Origin: Streptomyces longispororuber
GTDB lineage: Bacteria; Actinomycetota; Actinomycetes; Streptomycetales; Streptomycetaceae
Direction of reading: 5' to 3'
Assembly (NCBI RefSeq): GCF_014656095.1
Contig: NZ_BNBT01000027.1
Coordinates: 1-64,000 of the forward strand
Length of the DNA: 64,000 bases
Part shown: piece by piece, positions 1 through 9,422 of the stretch
Layout of the letters: the number at the start of each line of letters is the position of its first letter
Numbering within the stretch: the stretch's first letter is position 1
Notes under the pieces: generated by a model
The model's database searches: none
Told to the model about the DNA's origin: nothing
Seen by the model: only the letters and a program-made list of their open reading frames with translations
Translations under genes and position numbers: made by a program

Positions 1-5
1 GGGCG

Positions 6-49
6 CGGGCGCCGGGCGCGGGCGGCGGGATCGGGCGCCGGGCGCGGGC
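6..49. repeat. 18-bp GC-only direct repeat
   Basis: The 18-bp string CGGGCGCCGGGCGCGGGC occurs at 6-23 and again at 32-49. It sits upstream of the first gene in pure G/C sequence. No function is assigned; it may be the tail of a low-complexity region outside the window. Confidence 0.5.
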
Positions 50-176
50 ACCGAGTGCGCGCACCCCGAGGTCCCGGGCACGGCCCGACGAAGGGCCCTG
101 TCGCCGTTCCGCTTAGGATTCGTACGGTTGAAAGCAGGACCGCCCCGGACCACCTGCTCGCCGAACGGACCCGCAC

Positions 177-665
177 GTGCCCGAACCGCACTCCCCCGCA
201 AGCTGGCGCATCGCGCTGCCGCACACGGTGGCAGCCGTGCCGATCGCGCGCGCCCTGGTGCGGACCGCGCTCACCGACATCGGCTCCACGGCGGACACGG
301 ACACGGCCGAGCTGCTCACCGCCGAGCTGGTCGCCAACGCGGTGGAGCACGCGCCCGGGCACGCCCCGATAGAGCTGCTCATCGAGTTGCTGCCGACGCA
401 GTGCCAGGTCGAGGTGCGGGACTCCAACCCGGCGCCGCCCGGCGACCTGACCGACCCGGAGCCGGGGGACGCGCCGGACCCGTGGCAGGAGCACGGCCGG
501 GGGCTGCTGCTGATCCGCACGCTCAGCTCGGCGTGCGGGCACCGGCCCACGCCGACCGGCAAGGCGGTGTGGTTCCGCCTCTCGGCCCCGGCCCGGCCCG
601 AAGGGCCCGCCGAGCCCGAGGGGCCCGAGGAACCCGCCGAACCCGAGGGGCCCGCGGAACCTTAG
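177..665 (+). CDS. RsbW-like ATP-binding protein (HATPase_c)
   Basis: A 162-aa soluble protein with the single GHKL ATPase fold found in anti-sigma-factor kinases (RsbW/SpoIIAB type). Visible motifs are the N box [12 protein letters not shown] (about residues 49-60), a degenerate G1 region VRDSNPAPP, and the G2 stretch EHGRGLLLI (about 103-111). Streptomycetes carry dozens of such stand-alone ATPases; most have no known partner, and no sigma factor or anti-anti-sigma gene lies beside this one. The last 25 residues are a [14 protein letters not shown] Pro/Glu/Gly repeat that looks like a disordered tail. The start is GTG. It converges on arcB with the two stop codons overlapping at 662-665. 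Confidence 0.8.
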   Translation: MPEPHSPASWRIALPHTVAAVPIARALVRTALTDIGSTADTDTAELLTAELVANAVEHAPGHAPIELLIELLPTQCQVEVRDSNPAPPGDLTDPEPGDAPDPWQEHGRGLLLIRTLSSACGHRPTPTGKAVWFRLSAPARPEGPAEPEGPEEPAEPEGPAEP

Positions 666-1687
666 GTCCGGGCGGCCGCGAGGGTCGCGACCAGGACCGC
701 CTTGATGGTGTGCAGCCGGTTCTCCGCCTCGTCGAAGACGACGGAGTGCTCCGACTCGAAGACCTCGTCGCTGACCTCGAGCCAGCTCCGCCCATGGCGC
801 TCGCCGAGCGCCCGCCCCAGCGTCGTGTCCAGGTCGTGGAACGCGGGCAGGCAGTGCAGGAACTTCACGTCGGCGTTGCCGGTCGCGCGCAGCACCTCGG
901 TCGTGACGGCGTACGGCGACAGGGCGCGGATGCGCTCGTCCCAGACCTCGGCGGGCTCCCCCATGGACAGCCAGACGTCGGTGGCGACGAAGTCGGCGCC
1001 CGCGACCCCCTCGGCGACCTCCTCGGTGAGCGTGAGCCGGGCACCGCTGGCCGCGGCGAGCTCCCGCGCCCGGGCGACCACGTGGTCGGCGGGCCAGTAC
1101 TCCTTGGGCGCCACGATCCGGACATCCATGCCGAGCAGGGCGCCGGTCACGAGGTAGGAGTTGCCCATGTTGTAGCGGGCGTCGCCGAGGTAGGCGTAGG
1201 CGGTCTCCGCCAGGGGCCTGGCGCAGTGCTCGGTCATGGTCAGGACGTCGGCCAGCATCTGCGTGGGGTGCCAGGAGTCGGTCAGGCCGTTGTAGACGGG
1301 CACGCCGGCGTGGGCGGCGAGCGCCTCGGCCGTGCCGTGGGCGTCGCCCCGGTACTGGATCGCGTCGAACATCCGGCCGAGCACGCGGGCGGTGTCCTTC
1401 GCGGACTCCTTCTGCCCGATGTGCGTGGCCGCGGCGTCCATGTACATCGTGGTGGCGCCCTGGTCGGCGGCGGCCACCTCGAAGGCGCAGCGCGTGCGGG
1501 TCGAGGGCTTCTCGAAGACCAGGGCGATGTTCCTGCCGGTCAGCCGCCGCTGCTCGCGCCCCTCCCGCTTGGCGGCCTTGAGCTCCGCGGCGAGGGCGAG
1601 CAGACCTCGGAACTCCTCGGCGGTGAAGTCCACCTCCTTGAGGAAGTGGCGGCCGGTGAGGTCGGGGCTGATCGGGCCGTTCGCCAT
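662..1687 (-). CDS. arcB: Ornithine carbamoyltransferase (probably catabolic)
   Basis: A 341-aa cytosolic transcarbamylase, close to the usual family length. The carbamoyl-phosphate motif STRTR is at residues 62-66 and the ornithine motif HCLP lies near residue 275. The ATG at 1687 has AGGAG about seven bases upstream. It lies 107 bp downstream of arginine deiminase on the same strand. That points to the catabolic role: splitting citrulline made by ArcA into ornithine and carbamoyl phosphate, which a carbamate kinase (not in the window) could use to make ATP. A biosynthetic ArgF would have the same motifs, so the catabolic label rests on context. Confidence 0.9.
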   Translation of the reverse strand: MANGPISPDLTGRHFLKEVDFTAEEFRGLLALAAELKAAKREGREQRRLTGRNIALVFEKPSTRTRCAFEVAAADQGATTMYMDAAATHIGQKESAKDTARVLGRMFDAIQYRGDAHGTAEALAAHAGVPVYNGLTDSWHPTQMLADVLTMTEHCARPLAETAYAYLGDARYNMGNSYLVTGALLGMDVRIVAPKEYWPADHVVARARELAAASGARLTLTEEVAEGVAGADFVATDVWLSMGEPAEVWDERIRALSPYAVTTEVLRATGNADVKFLHCLPAFHDLDTTLGRALGERHGRSWLEVSDEVFESEHSVVFDEAENRLHTIKAVLVATLAAART

Positions 1688-1699
1688 GGGGGCGCTCCT

Positions 1700-1760
1700 G
1701 GGGTGCGAATGCGTGATTCTGGAACTATATACGATCACCCACAAATCTATGCACCCCGTA
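1700..1760 (-). promoter_or_regulatory. AT-rich putative control region between arcA and arcB
   Basis: The arcA-arcB gap contains an unusually AT-rich patch in a GC-only neighbourhood, including ACTATATACGATCA and CACAAATCTATGCA, plus an imperfect dyad GAATGCGTGATTC. These resemble the A/T-rich half-sites bound by ArgR (ARG boxes), and TATATA could serve as a -10 box. No exact consensus match is claimed. Confidence 0.3.
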
Positions 1761-1794
1761 CCCCGGGAGGGCCCCGACAGCCCCCGCCCCCGCG

Positions 1795-3024
1795 TCAGCC
1801 CCCGACCGGGTCCCGCTCCACCGGGCAGCTCATGCAGCGCGGCCCGCCCCGGCCGCGCCCCAGCTCGCTGCCGGGGATCTCTATCACCTCGATGCCCTGC
1901 TTGCGCAGGTAGGTGTTGGTCGTCGCGTTCCGCTCGTACGCGACCACGACGCCCGGCTCGACCGCGAGGACGTTGCAGCCGTCGTCCCACTGCTCGCGCT
2001 CGGCGGCGTGCACGTCCTGGGTGGCGGTCAGGACGCGGACGCGGTCCAGGCCGAGCGCCGCGGCGATGGCCCGGTGCATGTGCTCCGGCGGGTGGTCGGT
2101 GACCTTCAGCTCCCGCTCGTCGACGCCGGGCTCGATCGTGTACGAGCGCAGCATGCCGAGGCCCGCGTACTGCGTGAACGTGTCCCCGTCGACCATCGTC
2201 ATGACCGTGTCCAGGTGCATGAACGCGCGCCGCTTGGGCATGTCGAGCGCCACGATCGTGCGCGCCGAACCGGCGGCGAACAGCTTGTGCGCGAGCATCT
2301 CGACGGCCTGCGGCTTGGTGCGCTCGCTCATGCCGATGAGCACGGCGCCGTTGCCGATGACCAGGACGTCGCCGCCCTCGATGGTGGACGGGTAGTCGGC
2401 CTGCCCCTGGGACCAGACGTGCGAGACCTGGCCGTGGAAGAGCGGGTGGTGCTGGTAGATCGCCTCGAAGTGCACGGTCTCGCGCTGCCGGGCCGGCCAG
2501 CGCATCGCGTTGATGGACACGCCGTCGTAGATCCACGCGGAGGTGTCGCGCGTGAACAGGTGGTTGGGCAGCGGGCCGAGCAGGAAGTCGTCGAGCTCCA
2601 TGCAGTGGAACCGCACCGACGTGGGCTCCGGGTGCCGCTCCAGGTACTCCCGCTTGGTCATGCCGCCGACCAGCGCCTCGGCGAGCTCGGCGGAGGGCAG
2701 CGCCTCGAACGCGGCGCGCAGGTGGTCGGTGGCGAGCGGCCCGTACTCCTTCTCGTCGAAGACGCGGTCCAGGACGAGCTTGCGCGCGGCCGGCACCTCC
2801 AGCGTCTCGGTGAGCAGGTCACCGAAGAGGTGGACCGTCACCCCCCGGTCGCGCAGCACGTCGGCGAAGCCGTCGTGCTCCTGTCTCGCCCGCCGCACCC
2901 ACAGGACGTCGTCGAAGAGCAGCGCGTCCTTGTTGGTGGGCGTCAGCCGTTTCAGCTCCAGGTCCGGTCGGTGCAGTATGACGCGGCGCAGCCGCCCGGC
3001 CTCGGAGTCGACGTGGAATCCCAT
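1795..3024 (-). CDS. arcA: Arginine deiminase
   Basis: A 409-aa cytosolic enzyme converting arginine to citrulline and ammonia, the first step of the arginine deiminase pathway. The start [12 protein letters not shown] is typical of the family. The conserved core [12 protein letters not shown] and the C-terminal catalytic cysteine in GGPRCMSCP (Cys397 by my count) are both present. The length matches the family. Translation starts at the ATG at 3024. arcB follows on the same strand after 107 bp, so the two probably form a transcription unit, although the AT-rich patch between them leaves room for an internal promoter. Confidence 0.95.
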   Translation of the reverse strand: MGFHVDSEAGRLRRVILHRPDLELKRLTPTNKDALLFDDVLWVRRARQEHDGFADVLRDRGVTVHLFGDLLTETLEVPAARKLVLDRVFDEKEYGPLATDHLRAAFEALPSAELAEALVGGMTKREYLERHPEPTSVRFHCMELDDFLLGPLPNHLFTRDTSAWIYDGVSINAMRWPARQRETVHFEAIYQHHPLFHGQVSHVWSQGQADYPSTIEGGDVLVIGNGAVLIGMSERTKPQAVEMLAHKLFAAGSARTIVALDMPKRRAFMHLDTVMTMVDGDTFTQYAGLGMLRSYTIEPGVDERELKVTDHPPEHMHRAIAAALGLDRVRVLTATQDVHAAEREQWDDGCNVLAVEPGVVVAYERNATTNTYLRKQGIEVIEIPGSELGRGRGGPRCMSCPVERDPVGG

Positions 3025-3103
3025 GCCCCCATCCTCACCTCTCGGGGGCCGCCTGACGCGTACAAGGCGCGCGGAATCACGTCGTACGGCGGCACGCGGG
3101 CGC

Positions 3104-3152
3104 CGCCGCCGGTGTCCCGCCGGGCAGGACGCCCGGCGGGACACCGGCGGCG
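3104..3152 (-). terminator. Perfect 22-bp stem-loop after pnkp
   Basis: Positions 3104-3125 and 3131-3152 are exact reverse complements around a five-base loop (AGGAC). The hairpin lies 15 bases past the pnkp stop and before arcA. It has no U-tract, which is normal for Streptomyces intrinsic terminators. It should end the hen1-pnkp transcript and insulate arcA. Confidence 0.8.
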
Positions 3153-3167
3153 CGGCCGTCCTGCGGG

Positions 3168-5711
3168 TCACAGACGCGGATCGACCGGTTCCGATTCCAG
3201 CGCGAGCACCGCGAACACCGCCTCGTGGACCCGCCACAGCGGCTCGCCGTCCGCCAGCCGGTCGAGGGCTTCGAGGCCGAGCGCGTACTCCCGGATCGCG
3301 AGCGAGCGCTTGTGGCCGAGGAAGCGCCCGCGCAGCTTCTCCAGGTTCTCCGGGCGCGTGTACTCCGGTCCGTAGATGATCCGCAGGTACTCCCGGCCGC
3401 GGCACTTGATGCCCGGCTGCACCAGGCGCCCCTTGCCGTCGCGGACCAGCGCGCCGACCGGCTTGACGACCATGCCCTCGCCGCCGCGCCCGGTCATCTC
3501 CAGCCACCAGTCGATGCCCGCGCGCACCGACTCCGCGTCGCCCGTGTCCACGTACAGGCGGCGCGTGGTGCGCAGCAGGCCCGAGCCGTCGTGCTCCACC
3601 ATGCGGTCGATCAGGGCCAGTTGCTCGTCGTGCGGCAGCGCGGCGAGGCTGCGGCCCTGGACGGCGAGGAGCTGGAACGGCGCGAGGTGCACGCCGTCGA
3701 GCCCGTCCGTCGGCCAGCAGTAGCGGCGGTAGGCGTCGGTGAACGCGGCGGCGTCCGCGGCCCGTTCCCGCTGGGTGTCGAGCAGGTCGCCCACGTCGAC
3801 GCCGCGCGCGGCGGCCGCCTCCAGGGCGTTCAGGGCGTCCGGGAAGACCGCGCCGGACGCGGCGCCCACGGCGGCGTACTGGGTGCGCAGCAGGCCGGTC
3901 GCCTTGAGGGACCACGGCATCAGCTCGGCGTCGAGGAGCAGCCAGTCGGTGTCCAGCTCCGCCCAGAGACCGGCGGCGGCGACGGCGTCCCGCAGCCGGT
4001 CGAGGACCTGCTCGGTGAGCACCGCGTCGTCCAGGAACGGGCGGCCGGTGCGGGTGTACAGCGAGCCCGTGGGGCCGTCCACGCCGAACCGCTCGCGGGC
4101 CGCGTCCGCGTCCTTGCAGACCAGGGCGACCGCGCGCGAGCCCATGTGCTTCTCCTCGCACACGACGCGCGCCACGCCGTCCTTCGCGTACTGCGCGAAC
4201 GCCTCGGCGGGGTGCTCCAGGTAGCCGTCCCGGCCGGACGTGGCCGTGGGCGCCATCGTCGGCGGCAGGTACGGCACCAGGCGCGGGTCGGTGGCGAAGC
4301 GGCTCATGACCTCCAGGGCCGCCGCCGCGTTCTCCTCGCGCACGGTGACCCGCCCGGCGTGCCGGGTCTCCACCACCCGGCGGCCGTGCACGTCGCCGAG
4401 GTCGAGGGGCCGGCCGTCGTGGCCGCCGGGCGCGTCGGTGCGCAGCGGCTTCGCCGGTTCGTACCAGACCTTCTCGGCCGGTACGTCGACGAGTTCGCGC
4501 TCCGGCCAGCGCAGCGCGGTGAGCTTGCCGCCGAAGACGGCGCCGGTGTCCAGGCAGATGGTGTTGTTCAGCCAGGTCGCCGTGGGCACGGGCGTGTGGC
4601 CGTACACGACGGCCGCCCTGCCGCGGTACTCCTCGGCCCACGGGTAGCGCACGGGCAGCCCGAACTCGTCGGTCTCGCCGGTCGTGTCGCCGTACAGCGC
4701 GTGCGAGCGGACCCGGCCCGAGGTGCGGCCGTGGTACTTCTCCGGCAGCCCGGCGTGGCAGACGACGAGCTTGCCGCCGTCGAGGACGTAGTGGCTGACG
4801 AGGCCGTCGACGAACTCCCGCACCCGGGCGCGGAACTCCTCGCTCTCGCCCTCCAGTTGCTCGACGGTCTCGGCGAGGCCGTGCGTGTGCTGGACCTTGC
4901 GGCCCTTGAGGTGGCGGCCGAGCTTGTTCTCGTGGTTGCCGGGCACGCACAGGGCGGTGCCGTCCGCGACCATGGACATCACGCGGCGCAGCACGCCCGG
5001 GGTGTCGGGGCCGCGGTCGACGAGGTCGCCGACGAAGACGGCCGTCCGGCCCTCGGGGTGCGCCCCGTCGACGTACCCGAGCTTCGAGAGCAGCGTCTCC
5101 AGCTCGCGCGCGCAGCCGTGGACGTCGCCGATGATGTCGAAGGGGCCGGTGAGGTGGGTCAGGTCGTTGTAGCGCTTCTCGGTGACGACCGTGGCCGCCT
5201 CGACCTCCTCGACGCCCCTGAGGACGTGCACCTTGCGGAAGCCCTCGCGCTCCAGGTGGCGCAGGGAGCGCTTGAGCTCGCGTATGTGCCGCTGGACGAC
5301 GCGGCGCGGCATGTCGGCCCGGTCGGTGCGGGCCGCGTTGCGCGCGGCGCACACCTCCTCGGGCACGTCGAGGACGATGGCGACGGGCAGCACGTCGTGC
5401 TTCCTGGCCAGCTCGACGAGTTGCCGGCGGCTGTCCTGCTGCACGCTGGTGGCGTCGACGACGGTGCGGCGGCCCGCCGCGAGCCGCTTGCCCGCGATGT
5501 AGTGCAGCACGTCGAAGGCGTCGCGGCTGGCGCTCTGGTCGTTCTCGTCGTCGGCGACCAGGCCGCGGCAGAAGTCCGAGGAGAGCACCTCGGTCGGCGC
5601 GAAGTGCCTGCGCGCGAACGTCGACTTGCCCGAGCCGGACGCGCCGATCAGGACGACGAGGGACAGGTCGGTGACGGGCAGGGCACGCGCCCTGGTCTCG
5701 GTCCCGGTCAT
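3168..5711 (-). CDS. pnkp: Polynucleotide kinase-phosphatase-ligase (bacterial Pnkp)
   Basis: An 847-aa three-domain RNA end-healing enzyme. The N-terminal 5'-OH kinase has the P-loop GASGSGKST (residues 23-31). The central 2',3'-phosphatase is a metallophosphoesterase with DVHG (196-199), GDLVDRG (228-234) and GNHEN (258-262). The C-terminal ligase-type adenylyltransferase has the nucleotidyl lysine motif EKHMGS (520-525). Architecture and length match Clostridium thermocellum Pnkp. In that system Pnkp needs Hen1 to seal RNA, and the 2'-O-methyl mark blocks renewed cutting at the repaired junction. The start ATG overlaps the hen1 stop (ATGA), so translation is probably coupled. Likely role: repair of RNAs, especially tRNAs, cut by ribotoxins. 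Confidence 0.95.
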   Translation of the reverse strand: MTGTETRARALPVTDLSLVVLIGASGSGKSTFARRHFAPTEVLSSDFCRGLVADDENDQSASRDAFDVLHYIAGKRLAAGRRTVVDATSVQQDSRRQLVELARKHDVLPVAIVLDVPEEVCAARNAARTDRADMPRRVVQRHIRELKRSLRHLEREGFRKVHVLRGVEEVEAATVVTEKRYNDLTHLTGPFDIIGDVHGCARELETLLSKLGYVDGAHPEGRTAVFVGDLVDRGPDTPGVLRRVMSMVADGTALCVPGNHENKLGRHLKGRKVQHTHGLAETVEQLEGESEEFRARVREFVDGLVSHYVLDGGKLVVCHAGLPEKYHGRTSGRVRSHALYGDTTGETDEFGLPVRYPWAEEYRGRAAVVYGHTPVPTATWLNNTICLDTGAVFGGKLTALRWPERELVDVPAEKVWYEPAKPLRTDAPGGHDGRPLDLGDVHGRRVVETRHAGRVTVREENAAAALEVMSRFATDPRLVPYLPPTMAPTATSGRDGYLEHPAEAFAQYAKDGVARVVCEEKHMGSRAVALVCKDADAARERFGVDGPTGSLYTRTGRPFLDDAVLTEQVLDRLRDAVAAAGLWAELDTDWLLLDAELMPWSLKATGLLRTQYAAVGAASGAVFPDALNALEAAAARGVDVGDLLDTQRERAADAAAFTDAYRRYCWPTDGLDGVHLAPFQLLAVQGRSLAALPHDEQLALIDRMVEHDGSGLLRTTRRLYVDTGDAESVRAGIDWWLEMTGRGGEGMVVKPVGALVRDGKGRLVQPGIKCRGREYLRIIYGPEYTRPENLEKLRGRFLGHKRSLAIREYALGLEALDRLADGEPLWRVHEAVFAVLALESEPVDPRL

Positions 5712-7306
5712 GCGGCCTCCGCCCCCTCGTCGCTCGTGCTGCTCCCGCTGTGCCTGCTGTTCTCGTTCATGCCGTGGTCCGTGGGCGTGGTGGCCGTGCG
5801 CTGGGTGAACGCGGCCATCTGCGTGGGCGGCCCCACCTCGGGGTCGTCGGGTCCCACGGGCGCGTACGTGACGTCGTAGCCGTACCGGGCGGCGACGCCG
5901 TCGGCCCACCGGCGGAACTCGGCGCGCGTCCACTCGAAGCGGTGGTCGCTGTGGCGGGAGCGCCCGGCGGGCAGGGACTCCCAGCGGACGTTGTACTCGA
6001 CGTTCGGCGTGGTCACGAGGACGGTACGGGGCCGGGCCGCGCCGAACACCGCGTACTCCAGGGCGGGCAGCCGCTCCGGGTCGACGTGCTCGACGACCTC
6101 GCAGAGCACCGCCGCGTCGTACCCCTTGAGCCGCTTGTCGGTGTACGCGAGGGAGCCCTGGAACAGCTCCACGCGCTCGGCCTGCCGCTCGCCCATGCGC
6201 TCCAGGCGCAGCCGCCGCGCGGCGACGGTGAGCGCGCGCATCGACACGTCCACGCCCACCACCTTGGTGAACCGGGTGTCCTTGAGCAGCTCCTGCACCA
6301 ACTGGCCCTGGCCGCAGCCGAGGTCGAGCACCCGGGCGGCGTCGGCGGCGCGGAGCGCGGCGACGACGGCCTCGCGGCGCAGCACGGCGAGCGGGGCCGT
6401 CCGCTCGGCGGCACCGGTCGCGGCGGGGCCGGTACCGGCGGCCTCGGAACCGGCCTCGGTCTCGGCCTCGGTCTCGGGCCCGTCCGCCACCGCGTTGTCG
6501 ATCTCCTCGACGTCCGTGTCGTCGGCGTCGGCGAGCCGGACCAGTTCGAGGCGCTCCATGGCCTGGCGCGTGAGCGACCAGCGGCGCGACAGGTAGCGGC
6601 TCGTGATCAGCTTCTGCTCCGGGTGCGCCGCGAGCCACCCGTCCCCGGCGCGCAGCAGCTTCTCGACCTCGTCGTCCGAGACCCAGTAGTGCTTGGCGTC
6701 GTCCAGGACCGGGAGCAGCACGTACAGGTGGCGCAGCGCCTCGCTCAGGGTGAGGGTGCCCTCCGGCGCCCGGAGGACCAGGCGTACGTAGCGCGAGGCG
6801 CCCCAGTCGGGGAAGCGCTCGTCCAGCGGCACCGGCTCGGCGGCGACCGTCCAGCCCAGCGGCGCGAACAGCGCGCGCACCAGGTCGGGGCCGCCGCGCG
6901 CGGGCAGCGCGGGCACCTCCACGCGCAGCGGCAGCGGCTCCCCGGCCCGCTCGGGCAGGGCCTTGCAGACGCCGCGCAGCGCGCTGGAGAACACGGCGCT
7001 GAGGGCGACGGCGAGCAGCGAGGAGGCCGCGTAGGGGCGGTCGTTCACGTACTGCGCGAGCGCCGCGTCCGGGGCGCCGCCGCCCTTGCCCTTGCCGCCC
7101 TTGGCCCGCCGTACCAGCGCCAAGGGGTCCACCTCCAGGAGCAGCGCCGCCGTGCAGCGCTCGGCGGACGCCTCCGGGTAGAAGACGTGGGCGCGCCCGT
7201 AGGAGGTGGAGAACGCCTGCGCCTTCCCTGGATGCTTGTGCAACAGGAAGCCGAGGTCGGTCGCGGGACGCTCCGGGGTGCCGGTCGTGCTGATCGTCAG
7301 GAACAC
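5708..7306 (-). CDS. hen1: 3'-terminal RNA ribose 2'-O-methyltransferase Hen1
   Basis: A 532-aa protein with the bacterial Hen1 layout. The N-terminal half (about 1-240, starting [18 protein letters not shown]) is the region that binds and activates the Pnkp ligase. The C-terminal half is a SAM methyltransferase with motif [12 protein letters not shown] (near 327-337). The metal-binding set EVVEH followed by a later DHRFEW corresponds to the Glu/Glu/His/His site of Hen1. I chose the GTG at 7306 because family members begin at this point; no upstream codon gives conserved sequence. A Glu/Ala-rich linker separates the halves. First gene of the hen1-pnkp unit. Confidence 0.93.
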   Translation of the reverse strand: MFLTISTTGTPERPATDLGFLLHKHPGKAQAFSTSYGRAHVFYPEASAERCTAALLLEVDPLALVRRAKGGKGKGGGAPDAALAQYVNDRPYAASSLLAVALSAVFSSALRGVCKALPERAGEPLPLRVEVPALPARGGPDLVRALFAPLGWTVAAEPVPLDERFPDWGASRYVRLVLRAPEGTLTLSEALRHLYVLLPVLDDAKHYWVSDDEVEKLLRAGDGWLAAHPEQKLITSRYLSRRWSLTRQAMERLELVRLADADDTDVEEIDNAVADGPETEAETEAGSEAAGTGPAATGAAERTAPLAVLRREAVVAALRAADAARVLDLGCGQGQLVQELLKDTRFTKVVGVDVSMRALTVAARRLRLERMGERQAERVELFQGSLAYTDKRLKGYDAAVLCEVVEHVDPERLPALEYAVFGAARPRTVLVTTPNVEYNVRWESLPAGRSRHSDHRFEWTRAEFRRWADGVAARYGYDVTYAPVGPDDPEVGPPTQMAAFTQRTATTPTDHGMNENSRHSGSSTSDEGAEAA

Positions 7307-7883
7307 GGTGGGTCTGCCTTGGTGTATGCCTCGAAAGCTGCGGATGGTGGACGGTTCGTGCCGGGTGCGCGCGCGTCGCCCGGTCCGCGGGAGCCGGACG
7401 CCGACGGCTGTCGGCGGCTGTCGGCGGCCTGCGGTGGCGGGACGGGACACGGCGACGGGACGGACACGCTGCGGGGAGTGCGGCTCCGGGCCCTCCCTCG
7501 CCCCTCGCCCGCACGCGTGCGCGCCGCCCGCGACCGGTTCGCCGGCGCGGGGCGCTCCCCCCTGGCGTGCCCGCACAAACGTACATCGAAGCGGGTGAGC
7601 GCACTCAGGCATTTCGGCCCCCGTCCGCCGACCGCCGGACGGGGCGGCACTCCTCGCCGTCGAGCGGGCCGCACCCGAGTCGCATCACCCGTTCGGCGTA
7701 ACGCGGACGCACGGCCGCCCTTCCGTCACGACACCGTCGAACACATGTTTCGAATTCGTGGCCCGGCAAGGCCGCCGGGCGGCGGAGCCTCCCTCCGCAT
7801 GCACCGTGAGGCGCGCCTGCCGAGACTGAGGAAGGCCGCGTCGAGAGGTCGTACGACGCGTCATCTCACGGACGGAGGACCCC
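7307..7883. other. Divergent intergenic region hen1 / PP-loop gene
   Basis: A 577-bp stretch between the divergent hen1 and PP-loop genes. I see no convincing coding frame: open frames here are rich in Arg/Pro and have no start context. It should hold both promoters. The only notable local signal is an AT-leaning patch, CACATGTTTCGAATTCG, around 7742-7758. Confidence 0.5.
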
Positions 7884-9419
7884 GTGAAGCCCTCAGCCAG
7901 CGTGACATCACCGGCGGCCGGCACGGGGGTGGCGACCCTACGGGCCCGGGCCCTGGACGGACTCCTCGCCCACCTCACGCCGCACGACCGCGAAGCGATC
8001 CGCGGCTCCGCGCACGAACTGCACCGCCTGCTGCGCGACCCGGACGCCCGCGACGACGGGACGGTCCTGGTCGCCTACGGGGGCGGGAAGGACAGCAGTT
8101 ACACGGTGGCGTTCGTCCGCGGCATGCAACTGCTCATCGACCAGTGGCACGGCAGGACGTTCGTCCTGCGGGCGGCCACCAACTGGCACGCGGGCATGCC
8201 GCGGGCCGTGATGGAGAACATCGACCGGGTCTACACCGCGCTGGGCATGCCCGCGGACCCCGCGTGCGAGCTGCTGCTCGTCGAGGGCGGCGACGTGCGG
8301 GCCTTCGACGTCGACGTCCCGCGCTCGCCGGAGGTGACGGCGCGCAACCGCGCCGACATCCTGATGACCGGCCACCGCACCCGCGCCGACGCCCGGCCCA
8401 CCTTCTGCAACGCCTGCAACCTGAGCATGGCCAACGCCTTCGGGGTCGCCGCCTCGTACGGCCGGGGCGCCGACGTCATCATCACCGGCGACTCGGCCGA
8501 GGAGCAGCGGGCCTACACGGCGTGGATCAACCAGCTCGCCCGCAAGGTGCCCCGCCGCGCCCGGCCGCGGGCACCGGGCGGGTTCGGCCAGGTGCTCGGC
8601 GCGCTCGACGACGTGGCGCGCGCCTACTTCGAGGACATCCACGGGCCGGACGGGGCCGGGGACACCGGCCACGGCGTGCGCTGCGACGTCCCCGCCCACC
8701 TGCGGTTCTTCTCCATCTACGGAGGCACGGCGTACGACGCGGGCAGCCACTGGGACCTGCTCACGCGCCACCTCGGCTTCGTCTTCGACGACCTCGCCTT
8801 CAGCTTCACCGAGTCCGACTGCGCCAACCCGGCGCTGATGGCTCATCTGCGGGGCCTGAAGGCCCAGTTCCTCTTCCACCGCGACTACCGCGAGGGCCTG
8901 GACGAGTACGCGGCCTTCGCGCTGCGCCTGATGCGGCGCAAGGAGTTCCCGCAGCCGCTGATCGACACGATGGCGGCGCGGTACGCGGACCCGGAGGCGC
9001 ACGAGGGTCTGCGCCGGCGCGTCAACGCCTTCGCACAGGAGGCCTACGGGCTCGGGGAGCGGCAACTGGTGTGCATGGTCCACTCGCCGTTCACCGCGGC
9101 CGGCGCCGGTCTGCGCCCCTACCTGGGGAGCCAGGCGCCCCGTCTCGCCGGCCAGGAGGCGGCCGTCCGCGCCCTGCTCTCCGGCGGGGCCGGGGACGCC
9201 GGGGACACGGGCACCGTCGCGGGCGGCGATGCCGGGCTGGCGGCCGACCTGGAGGAGCTGAGCGGCCTGGGGCTCGGGCAGTTGCGGACCCTGTACGGCA
9301 GCGAGCTCAACCCCGCTCTCGTGCAGAGCATCCTGCGCGGGGACCCCCACAAGGAGCGGATCCGCACCCGGCACGCCCCCGACGGGCCGGAAGTCGGCGA
9401 GACCCTCTCCGGGCGGTGA
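7884..9419 (+). CDS. PP-loop ATP pyrophosphatase family protein with CxxC
   Basis: A 511-aa protein. The PP-loop motif YGGGKDS (about residues 65-71) marks an N-type ATP pyrophosphatase, the fold that adenylates a substrate in tRNA thiolation, asparagine or NAD synthesis and some natural-product ligases. A CxxC pair (Cys175, Cys178 in FCNACN) is followed by ITGDSAEEQRAY, which resembles the second adenylate-handling segment. The C-terminal half is not recognised. The GTG start has GGAGGA six bases upstream. An ATP-grasp gene begins three bases after its stop, so the two are almost certainly co-translated and act on the same substrate. I cannot name the product; it does not look like TilS, TtcA, QueC or GuaA in overall layout. 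Confidence 0.75.
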   Translation: MKPSASVTSPAAGTGVATLRARALDGLLAHLTPHDREAIRGSAHELHRLLRDPDARDDGTVLVAYGGGKDSSYTVAFVRGMQLLIDQWHGRTFVLRAATNWHAGMPRAVMENIDRVYTALGMPADPACELLLVEGGDVRAFDVDVPRSPEVTARNRADILMTGHRTRADARPTFCNACNLSMANAFGVAASYGRGADVIITGDSAEEQRAYTAWINQLARKVPRRARPRAPGGFGQVLGALDDVARAYFEDIHGPDGAGDTGHGVRCDVPAHLRFFSIYGGTAYDAGSHWDLLTRHLGFVFDDLAFSFTESDCANPALMAHLRGLKAQFLFHRDYREGLDEYAAFALRLMRRKEFPQPLIDTMAARYADPEAHEGLRRRVNAFAQEAYGLGERQLVCMVHSPFTAAGAGLRPYLGSQAPRLAGQEAAVRALLSGGAGDAGDTGTVAGGDAGLAADLEELSGLGLGQLRTLYGSELNPALVQSILRGDPHKERIRTRHAPDGPEVGETLSGR

Positions 9420-9422
9420 GCC

